A DNA stretch of 5,787 bases from an uncultured Phycisphaerales bacterium. GTDB taxonomy: Bacteria > Planctomycetota > Phycisphaerae > Phycisphaerales > UBA1924. A program made the position numbers and the translations under genes. Shown one piece after another: positions 1 through 4,671 of the stretch; the stretch's first letter is position 1, and every line of letters begins with the position of its first letter. The notes beneath the pieces were generated by a model that saw only the letters and a program-made list of their open reading frames with translations, was not told where the DNA came from and did no database searches. The stretch spans positions 1 through 5,787 of the forward strand of contig CALMQD010000406.1 of assembly GCA_937871415.1 (NCBI GenBank), given 5' to 3'.

Positions 1-1
1 C

Positions 2-1351
2 GCGGCGGCGCCGGAGCAGTCGCCCGCCAGCGCTCCCCAGGGCGACACGGCGCAGACGCCCCCGGGCGCCGAGGCGGGCGCAACGGTTCCGGCGGGCGCC
101 GACGAAGCGCCGCAGGAGTCGCGCGAGGTGGTGGTGTACCTCAAGGACGGGCAGCGCCTCACGGGCATCCTCGAATCGGCGACGAGCGACGAGATCCGCG
201 TGCGGATCGCGGGCATCCTCACGCCGCTGAGCAGCGACCTGATCGAGAAGTACGACATCCTGCCGCCGATCACGCAGCGTTATCTCGATCTCCGCGCGGC
301 GGTGGGGAACGACCCGCAGCAGATCCTGCAGTTGGCCAGGTGGCTGCGCGAGCGCGAGCGGTACGAACTGGCGCTGACCGAAGTGCAGCGGGTGCTGGCG
401 ATCGACGCGAACTTCCCATCGGCCAAGGGCCTGAAGATCGAGCTCGAGCAGCAGATCCTGCTCAAGCAGCGGGCCCGATCGGGCGCCCCGGAGCACGCTC
501 ATGCCGAGCCGGCGCCGGCGCGTCCGGTCCGGCGACCGGTCGAGTTCCCCGTTCTGACCGAGGACCAGATCAACCTGATCAAGGTCTACGAGACGGACCT
601 GAGCGACCGGCCGCGACTGGTGATCCAGCGCGACACGATCACGCGCCTGCTGGAACAGAACGCGGGGCACCCGCTGGTGCCGATCACGCGTGAGGGAAGG
701 GAGGCCTGGTACCGCAAGGACCCGACGGAGATCCTCGACCTGATGTTCCGTCTCCAGGCCCGCAACCTGTACGGCCAGGTGAAGGTCGTCGACGCGCCGC
801 GCTCGTTCAACATCTTCCGCGACGACGTGCAGCGGAACTGGCTGCTCAACAAGTGCGCGACCAACGCGTGTCACGGCGGCGAGGAGGCCGGTCGCTTCAT
901 GCTGACGAACAAGCGGCCGAACTCCGAGCAGAGCGTGTACACCAACTTCCTCATCCTGAGCAAGTTCCGGCTCGCGGGGGGCGAGAGCCTCATCAACGCC
1001 GAGGAACCGATCAAGAGCCCCTTGCTGCAACTGGGCCTGCCGCGCGAGGATTCCCGTTACCCGCACCCGGCGGTGACCAACTCGCCGATCGCGAACGGTC
1101 GCGACATCTGGCGTCCGGCGTTCAAGTCGCTCGACGATCGCTCGATCCAGGAGGCCGTCGAGTGGATCCGGATGCTCTACCGGCCACGTCCGGACTATCC
1201 GATCTCGTACGAACTGCCCACGCCGCGCAAACACGACGACGGAGCGCCCGCGACGCCCCCGACGAGGGCCAACCCCGCCCCGGCGCAGGCTCCTGCGCCC
1301 GCGGATCGGCCCGCGGCCACGCCGGTTGAGCCCGCGCCCGTGCACCGCTGA
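2..1351 (+). CDS. c-type cytochrome-like, TPR-like exported protein (5' end outside window)
   Basis: The frame is open from base 2, so the GTG at 128 is not the likely start; the true start lies upstream. 449 residues are visible. Residues 1-40 are a Pro/Ala/Gln-rich linker. Residues 43-89 look like a small beta-barrel ('VYLKDGQRLTGIL'). Residues 93-156 are helical and TPR-like. Another short Pro/Ala linker follows. Residues about 265-395 form a cytochrome-like domain with a CATNACH motif (C285, C290, H291; bases 854-874), which is a CX4CH heme site rather than CXXCH. M300 in 'RFMLTN' could be the distal ligand. The following 'PLLQLGLPR ... YPHPAV ... DIWRPAF ... EAVEWIRMLY' matches the layout I know from planctomycete heme proteins. 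Residues about 405-449 are a Pro/Ala tail. Covalent heme attachment implies export, but the signal peptide is out of view. Exact family and electron-transfer partner are unknown. It converges on the membrane pair downstream. Confidence 0.85.
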   Translation, partial: AAAPEQSPASAPQGDTAQTPPGAEAGATVPAGADEAPQESREVVVYLKDGQRLTGILESATSDEIRVRIAGILTPLSSDLIEKYDILPPITQRYLDLRAAVGNDPQQILQLARWLRERERYELALTEVQRVLAIDANFPSAKGLKIELEQQILLKQRARSGAPEHAHAEPAPARPVRRPVEFPVLTEDQINLIKVYETDLSDRPRLVIQRDTITRLLEQNAGHPLVPITREGREAWYRKDPTEILDLMFRLQARNLYGQVKVVDAPRSFNIFRDDVQRNWLLNKCATNACHGGEEAGRFMLTNKRPNSEQSVYTNFLILSKFRLAGGESLINAEEPIKSPLLQLGLPREDSRYPHPAVTNSPIANGRDIWRPAFKSLDDRSIQEAVEWIRMLYRPRPDYPISYELPTPRKHDDGAPATPPTRANPAPAQAPAPADRPAATPVEPAPVHR

Positions 1352-1397
1352 CACGCGCCGGAGTGTCTGCTGATCATGAACCGCCATCACCGGGCGA

Positions 1398-1646
1398 TCA
1401 GCCCCCGGCGATGCGCTCGGCGATGAAGCGCACGTACGCGACGACGACCAGGTACGAAGCCGCGCCCAGGAGGATCATGCCGATCACAATCTGCGTGGTC
1501 ATGATCGCGACCTGACGCCAGTACTTCTCGAGCGTCTGCAGGCGCACCGCCTTGTAGACCAGCGCGATGCCCAGCGCCATCGGGATGAGCAGCCAGTACC
1601 ACGAGTCGTGGATCGTCAGCGGATCGATGAACGGTCGGTACGGCAT
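1398..1646 (-). CDS. 82-aa membrane protein with two predicted helices
   Basis: Starts at the ATG complementary to 1644-1646 and ends at TGA (1398-1400). The protein has two hydrophobic stretches, about residues 16-34 (WYWLLIPMALGIALVYKAV) and 47-70 (after QTLEKYWRQV, ending in LGAASYLVVV). An amphipathic charged loop lies between them and the C-terminus is short and basic. No catalytic residues or known family motif are visible. It lies 51 bp downstream of the DUF6677-like gene on the same strand, so the two are probably co-transcribed. No purine-rich Shine-Dalgarno precedes the ATG. The phylum often lacks obvious ribosome sites, so this does not count strongly against the start. GC-rich third positions and clean membrane topology support it as a real gene. 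An overlapping longer frame on the same strand (1387-1890) has no membrane or domain pattern and is taken as a shadow. Function unknown. Confidence 0.75.
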   Translation of the reverse strand: MPYRPFIDPLTIHDSWYWLLIPMALGIALVYKAVRLQTLEKYWRQVAIMTTQIVIGMILLGAASYLVVVAYVRFIAERIAGG

Positions 1647-1697
1647 GGTGGGTGTGCTGGGCTGGTGCGTCGTTCAGGGGTCTTGAGTCGGGCGGGC

Positions 1698-2315
1698 CTA
1701 GCGGGCGTGACCGGGCGCAGCCCGGGGCTTGAACATCGCATCGATGATCGCCACGAGGTTGAGCATCCCGGCGATGGCGATGAAGAGCGTGCCGAGCTCG
1801 GAAGCACGGCCGGACGAGCGCCGTTTGGGCGGGTAGGCCGGCTTCACGACGATCGCGTTCGTGCTCCCCGGGACCTGGTACTTGGCCCACGGGACGCCGT
1901 TCTCATCGACGTTGATGAGTTCGGGCGCGCCCGTGACGGGGTTGCGGAACTCGTTGGGAGCGGCGGATCGGATCGCGCCGCGGTGATCGATCACCTTGAA
2001 CTCGGTCTGGTGCAGGTAGTCCACGCCGAAGGCGAGTGGGCCGGTCCACATCTGGCCATAGAACCAGAACCACAGGCCGTTCTCCTTGCGGTCGACGGCG
2101 TCGAGCCCGCCGATGCCCAGGCCGACGATGAAGAGCAGCAGCACACCGGCGGCGATCCGCACCGCCCGGGCCCGGTAGCCGAGGAACAAGTGCCCAGCGC
2201 CCGGGAAAGCGAACGCCAGGAGGGCGGCCAGCGGCTGGGGCGGCGCCGGGGGCGCTTTGACCGGCCGAGCCGCGCTGATGTTGGAGCCGAGGGGAACCGG
2301 TGAGGGATCGGGCAT
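1698..2315 (-). CDS. DUF6677-like membrane protein, 205 aa
   Basis: Starts at the ATG complementary to 2313-2315 and ends at TAG (1698-1700). Residues 1-28 are a Pro/Ala-rich cytoplasmic-type tail. Residues 29-46 are a hydrophobic segment ending in the motif FPGAGHLFLGYRARA (37-51). Residues 54-71 form a second membrane helix. An aromatic patch follows (LWFWFYGQMW, 81-90), then a hydrophilic domain (about 99-170) containing 'VTGAPELINVDENG', and a C-terminal helix at 174-195 (LGTLFIAIAGMLNLVAIIDAMF). The PGAGH-x-FLG-x-R-x-R pattern is what I associate with DUF6677, a planctomycete family of unknown function; it also resembles TM2-type short helix-turn-helix membrane units. The assignment is from memory of the motif, not a search. 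It is the first gene of a two-gene minus-strand unit with the 82-aa membrane protein. No clear Shine-Dalgarno precedes it and I could not find a convincing minus-strand promoter. Confidence 0.82.
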   Translation of the reverse strand: MPDPSPVPLGSNISAARPVKAPPAPPQPLAALLAFAFPGAGHLFLGYRARAVRIAAGVLLLFIVGLGIGGLDAVDRKENGLWFWFYGQMWTGPLAFGVDYLHQTEFKVIDHRGAIRSAAPNEFRNPVTGAPELINVDENGVPWAKYQVPGSTNAIVVKPAYPPKRRSSGRASELGTLFIAIAGMLNLVAIIDAMFKPRAAPGHAR

Positions 2316-2505
2316 GATCGGTGCGGGCGTGGGGAGCGTGCGGAGTGAGCAAAAAGTCCGGGCGGATCAAGAGTCCCGCCCCGCTGGACGACACAGGCAG
2401 GCCGCGGATCGGGTGGTCTCGATCGTTCCCGGAGAGTCCGTCACGGTGGAAAACGTGGGGAAAACCGGGTTCGAAGGGCGGGACAACCGACCTGCGGCGC
2501 GGCGT

Positions 2506-2533
2506 TTGACAAGCCCGCAGGGGCGAGTAGTGT
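2506..2533 (+). promoter_or_regulatory. sigma70-type promoter for the acidic-protein gene
   Basis: TTGACA (2506-2511) is a perfect -35 consensus. A 16-bp spacer leads to TAGTGT (2528-2533), which matches three of six -10 positions including the key T, A and final T. Start of transcription would be near 2540, about 300 nt before the ATG at 2844. No other equally good plus-strand promoter is seen between here and that gene. Confidence 0.55.
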
Positions 2534-2550
2534 ACCGGCCTTCGGCTCCC

Positions 2551-2584
2551 GGCACGTGGGTTCGGGCCCGAGCCGGGGCGTGCC
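2551..2584 (+). other. two-part hairpin at the start of the leader
   Basis: GGCACG (2551-2556) pairs with CGTGCC (2579-2584). Inside it GGTTCG (2559-2564) pairs with CGAGCC (2569-2574), with one G-U pair. The core TCGGGCCCGA (2562-2571) is also a perfect 10-bp palindrome. The helix would form within the first 50 nt of a transcript started near 2540. Confidence 0.5.
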
Positions 2585-2706
2585 GCGATTCGGCGCGCTT
2601 CGGCCCACCGGGCGGGGGTGCGCAGGACGGCGCGGCACCGGTCGCCGCGCGGCGTTTGACTTCACGCCCGACGCTGCAACCGTTGGGCAAACTCTGCGGA
2701 TCAGCA

Positions 2707-2723
2707 CGGCCCGGTTCGGGCCG
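2707..2723 (+). other. 7-bp GC hairpin within the leader
   Basis: CGGCCCG (2707-2713) is complementary to CGGGCCG (2717-2723) with a GTT loop. It overlaps the second copy of GGTTCGGGCC. No U-tract follows, so it is not a typical intrinsic terminator. A smaller stem, GCCGT/ACGGC, lies at 2797-2812 just before the ribosome site. Confidence 0.4.
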
Positions 2724-2828
2724 GGCGAAATCCGGAGGGCTCGTGAGCAGGTGGAGTGGGCCGGCGCAGCAGGCGCGCGGCGAGAGCAGATCAGCCGCCG
2801 TTCCAAGACGGCACGACGCGACTAACGC

Positions 2829-2835
2829 AAAGGGA
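2829..2835 (+). promoter_or_regulatory. ribosome binding site of the acidic-protein gene
   Basis: AAAGGGA lies 8 nt before the ATG at 2844. It supports this ATG over any start in the overlapping frames. Confidence 0.5.
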
Positions 2836-2843
2836 AATCGATC

Positions 2844-3149
2844 ATGACCGCGACACTCATGACGCTGGACGCCGCCGGGTTGCTGGAGGAGGGCGCGGTC
2901 GACGCGTCGCTTGAACTCGATCGGGACATTCTCGACGACGCCAAGCGCTTCGGCGAAGAAGGGGAGGAGGAAGAGGCCGACGGCGACGACCTCGACGATC
3001 TCGACGAGGGGGAAGATGAGGAAGGGGAGGGATTTGAGGACGATGACGAGTTTGAGGACGGCGACGACGACTTCCTCGAAGATGATGAAGAGGACGACGA
3101 TTTCGAGTCGGATTTCGACGACGATGACGACGAGGACGAGGACTTCTGA
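2844..3149 (+). CDS. hyperacidic small protein, 101 aa, ending DEDEDF
   Basis: ATG at 2844 with AAAGGGA 8 nt upstream; stop TGA at 3147-3149. Residues 1-36 are moderately hydrophobic and helical in character (MTATLMTLDAAGLLEE ... ILDDAKRF) and hold the only three basic residues, R27, K34 and R35. Residues 38-101 are almost purely Asp/Glu: I count 47 acidic residues in 64, and 56 in the whole protein, giving a net charge near -53. Phenylalanines punctuate the tail at 64, 70, 77, 87, 91 and the last position, 101. No enzyme fold is possible in the tail, which should be disordered. Known analogues of such tails are the RNA polymerase delta subunit C-terminus, DNA-mimic proteins, and the acidic tip with terminal Phe of SSB and phage T7 gp2.5. 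Which, if any, applies is not decidable here. The next gene, 78 bp downstream on the same strand, encodes an Arg-rich protein. I do not recognise a named family. Confidence 0.8.
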   Translation: MTATLMTLDAAGLLEEGAVDASLELDRDILDDAKRFGEEGEEEEADGDDLDDLDEGEDEEGEGFEDDDEFEDGDDDFLEDDEEDDDFESDFDDDDDEDEDF

Positions 3150-3178
3150 GCCGCTCCCCGGGTGGTGTCGCGTCTGTT

Positions 3179-3212
3179 CGGCGTGATCCCCAGGGTTGGT
3201 GCGGCGTGATCC
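3179..3212 (+). repeat. 11-bp direct repeat upstream of the Arg-rich gene
   Basis: CGGCGTGATCC occurs exactly at 3179-3189 and 3202-3212, 23 bp apart, ending 3 bp before the AAGGA ribosome site. The spacing of about two helical turns would suit a protein bound to one face, or an RNA-level element. The role is unknown. Confidence 0.5.
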
Positions 3213-3215
3213 TCG

Positions 3216-3220
3216 AAGGA
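3216..3220 (+). promoter_or_regulatory. ribosome binding site of the 196-aa gene
   Basis: AAGGA lies 7 nt before the ATG at 3228, which supports this as the start. Confidence 0.5.
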
Positions 3221-3227
3221 CCGCCGC

Positions 3228-3818
3228 ATGTCGTCAAACTCCCGTACCACGCCCCCCGCACAGTCCGGAAACAACAAGCCCGCAGCGCGGCCCGAAGGGC
3301 CTGCGCGGGCGTTCCCGCGCCTGTCCGACGCGCGGGACCCCGGCGCCACCGCTCAGCAGACCGATGCCCTGGCCCAGGACGAGGCTCGGGAGGAAGCGGA
3401 GCTGGCGTCCGCGGCCGAGCAATCGGGTGAAACCCTCCCCCCCTTTGACCGGCGCGCCCGCCAGGAGCGCCGCGAGGCCCGCGCCAAGGGGAGCGCGCCG
3501 GAGTCGGAAACCGGGCTCGAGCGCCGTCGCGGCGTGGGGCGCCGTCGCTCCGACTGGGCCCGGGCCGCGGAAGAGGGGGAGATGAACCGCGAGCAGTACC
3601 TGTTCGTGAAGGCCATCGACGGCTTCAAGCGGGCCAACGACGTGATGTACCCCTCGTGGACCGACGTCCTCGAGGTCGTCCGTCTGCTGGGATACCGCAA
3701 GACGCTGAGAAGCGAGATCAACATCTCGGGCGCCGAGGACTGGACGGAGAAGCCGGACTCGCTCTCGGGCGTCCGTTCGAAGCCCGGGCACCCCGAGCGT
3801 CGGCGCGACGTGGCCTGA
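3228..3818 (+). CDS. 196-aa protein: disordered Arg-rich N-terminus, conserved-looking C-terminal domain
   Basis: ATG at 3228 with AAGGA 7 nt upstream; stop TGA at 3816-3818. Residues 1-73 are Pro/Ala/Gln/Glu-rich and probably disordered. Residues 75-112 are strongly basic (14 Arg/Lys), with RRR clusters at 99-101 and 105-107. Residues 119-165 form the only folded-looking part: a helix (REQYLFVKAIDGFKRAND), then 'YPSWTDVLEVVRLLGYRK' (141-158). This arrangement resembles the first two helices of a LexA-type winged helix ('...FI...Y-P-S-x-x-E-I-x-x-x-LG'), and I also recall similar small proteins in planctomycetes. The likeness is by eye only. Residues 166-196 are a polar tail. An in-frame ATG at 3582 (M119), preceded by GAGGGGGA, could give a 78-aa short form holding just the domain. 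A nucleic-acid-related role is plausible but unproven. It follows the acidic-protein gene by 78 bp and may share its transcript. Confidence 0.8.
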   Translation: MSSNSRTTPPAQSGNNKPAARPEGPARAFPRLSDARDPGATAQQTDALAQDEAREEAELASAAEQSGETLPPFDRRARQERREARAKGSAPESETGLERRRGVGRRRSDWARAAEEGEMNREQYLFVKAIDGFKRANDVMYPSWTDVLEVVRLLGYRKTLRSEINISGAEDWTEKPDSLSGVRSKPGHPERRRDVA

Positions 3819-3851
3819 CGCCCCGGAGGTCCGTACGTCGCGTGGGCTCTG

Positions 3852-3857
3852 TACCAT
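3852..3857 (+). promoter_or_regulatory. possible -10 element for the nitrilase-family gene
   Basis: TACCAT (3852-3857) is preceded by TG with no gap (CTGTACCAT) and matches four of six -10 positions. Transcription would begin at about 3863-3864, on the preferred GTG start itself. No good -35 is visible 16-18 bp upstream. Confidence 0.3.
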
Positions 3858-3862
3858 GCGCC

Positions 3863-4645
3863 GTGCGAGCCCACCTGGTCCAACTCGACAGCGCCTGGGA
3901 AGACCCCGCAACGAACTTCGAGCGCGTGCGCCGGCTCATGGAGCGCGCCCGCCCGGACGCCGGCGACCTCGCCGTGCTCCCCGAGATGTTCGACACGGGA
4001 TTCTCGTTCAACCTGGAGAAGACGGCGGACGCCGACGGTCGCACGCTCGGGTTCATCCGCGAACTGGCGCGAGAGATGAGAGTCGTGCTGCACGGCTCCC
4101 GCACCGTGCTCGGGCCCGACGGGCGCGGGCGCAACCGCGCGACCATCGCCGGGAGCGACGGGCGGGTCCTCGCCGAGTACGACAAAATCCACCCGTTCTC
4201 GTTCGGGCGCGAGACCGAGCGGTTCAGCGGGGGTGACGCGGTGGTCACCTATCCCTGGGCGACGCCGGCGGGCGAGACCCTGACCGTCTGCCCGGCGATC
4301 TGTTACGACCTGAGGTTTCCCGAGCTCTTCCGGCGCGGCATGCTCGCCGGGGCGGAGGTCTTTGCGCTGGGCGCGAACTGGCCCGCGCCGCGGAAACTCC
4401 ACCGAGAGGTGCTGAGCGTGGCTCGGGCGATCGAGAACCAGGCTTACATGCTGAGCGTGAACCGCGCCGGGCGCGACCCGTTCCTCGAGTACGCCGGCGG
4501 ATCGATGGCGATCGACCCGCAGGGGAACGTGCTGGGCCGGCTGGGGCCGGAGGAGGGCGTGCTGAGCGTGGAGATCGATCCGCGCGCGGTGCGGGACTGG
4601 CGCGAGAAGTTCCCGGCGATCCGGGATGTCCGCCTGGCGACCTGA
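3863..4645 (+). CDS. nitrilase-superfamily amidohydrolase, omega-amidase (YafV/Nit2) type
   Basis: 260 aa from GTG at 3863, giving MRAHLVQLD, the usual first strand of the family; YafV/Nit2 proteins are about 255-280 aa. All three catalytic residues are present: E41 (LPEMFDTGF), K108 (EYDKIHPF) and C147 (CPAICYDLRFPE). 'GANWPAPR', 'ARAIENQAYM' and 'SMAIDPQGNVL' match omega-amidases closely. These enzymes hydrolyse 2-oxoacid amides such as 2-oxoglutaramate and 2-oxosuccinamate to the 2-oxoacid and ammonia, clearing by-products of glutamine-dependent transamination, including methionine salvage. Cytoplasmic. An alternative GTG at 3842 adds seven residues and lies 11 nt after GGAGGT (3825-3830). 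I prefer 3863 by family alignment and because a -10-like TACCAT would place the transcript start there. The long upstream extension to 3656 overlaps the preceding gene and is rejected. It lies 44 bp after the 196-aa gene and converges on argF. Confidence 0.92.
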   Translation: MRAHLVQLDSAWEDPATNFERVRRLMERARPDAGDLAVLPEMFDTGFSFNLEKTADADGRTLGFIRELAREMRVVLHGSRTVLGPDGRGRNRATIAGSDGRVLAEYDKIHPFSFGRETERFSGGDAVVTYPWATPAGETLTVCPAICYDLRFPELFRRGMLAGAEVFALGANWPAPRKLHREVLSVARAIENQAYMLSVNRAGRDPFLEYAGGSMAIDPQGNVLGRLGPEEGVLSVEIDPRAVRDWREKFPAIRDVRLAT

Positions 4646-4652
4646 TTCCCGA

Positions 4653-4671
4653 GGCCCGCCCTTCGCGGGTC
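4653..4671. terminator. hairpin between convergent genes, possible bidirectional terminator
   Basis: GGCCCGC (4653-4659) pairs with GCGGGTC (4665-4671) around a CCTTC loop: seven pairs, one of them G-T. It fills the 24-bp gap between the nitrilase-family stop and the argF stop, overlapping the latter. No U-tract is present on either strand, so termination strength is uncertain. Confidence 0.4.

Larger units (their letters stand above)
2497..2722. repeat. degenerate ~150-bp tandem repeat (two copies)
   Basis: Two blocks recur in the same order. GCGCGGCGTTTGAC is found exactly at 2497-2510 and 2647-2660, an offset of 150. GCACG-N(2 or 4)-GGTTCGGGCC is found at 2552-2568 and 2704-2722, an offset of 152-154. 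The gap between the blocks is 41 nt in copy 1 and 43 nt in copy 2, so the copies are colinear. The sequence between the blocks has diverged. The first block carries the -35 element of the promoter in copy 1. The second copy keeps TTGACT but lacks a recognisable -10. Confidence 0.6.
2316..2843. other. 528-bp intergenic block: promoter, duplicated element, structured leader
   Basis: This is the longest gene-free stretch. Bases 2316-2445 hold nothing I recognise apart from the upstream side of the minus-strand membrane unit. Bases 2448-2465 carry two GGAAAAC copies 11 bp apart. A plus-strand promoter lies at 2506-2533. From about 2540 to 2843 the sequence is a likely leader for the acidic-protein gene, with hairpins at 2551-2584, 2707-2723 and 2797-2812 and the second copy of a degenerate 150-bp repeat. 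Open frames cross the block (2257-2847, 2556-2825 on plus; 2367-2690 and 2441-2806 on minus), but all are Arg/Pro/Gly-rich. For 2556-2825, the third-position GC of the second half is about 74%, clearly below the neighbouring real genes. Confidence 0.65.

Noticed and set aside
1352..1400. Possible terminator between the cytochrome-like gene and the 82-aa gene
   Set aside because: Only a short TGATC/GATCA pairing with a 20-nt loop and a 4-bp ACAC/GTGT stem are found; neither is strong and no U-tract follows.
2465..2482. GGGTTCGAA, a tRNA T-loop look-alike
   Set aside because: Flanking bases do not form the five-pair T-stem (CCGGG versus GGCGG) and there is no anticodon arm or acceptor stem around it.
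2556..2825. Plus-strand open frame of 89 codons from a GTG, ending just before the ribosome site of the acidic gene
   Set aside because: Arg/Gly/Ala-rich composition, third-position GC in its second half (about 74%) below the real genes, no ribosome site, and it would cover the repeat and hairpins. Kept as leader; a homologue search could overturn this.
2257..2847. Plus-strand 196-codon open frame spanning the intergenic block
   Set aside because: It begins inside the DUF6677-like gene on the other strand, has random-looking composition and overlaps the acidic gene start.
2822..3349. Minus-strand open frame with a poly-serine run
   Set aside because: The serine run is the antisense reading of the Asp/Glu codons of the acidic gene.
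3656..3862. N-terminal extension of the nitrilase-family frame back to 3656
   Set aside because: It lies within the preceding gene in another frame, is Arg-rich, and family members begin at the MRAHLVQLD strand.
3353..4402. Minus-strand 349-codon open frame opposite the 196-aa and nitrilase-family genes
   Set aside because: No domain pattern; it is the antisense shadow of two genes with clear start signals or catalytic motifs.
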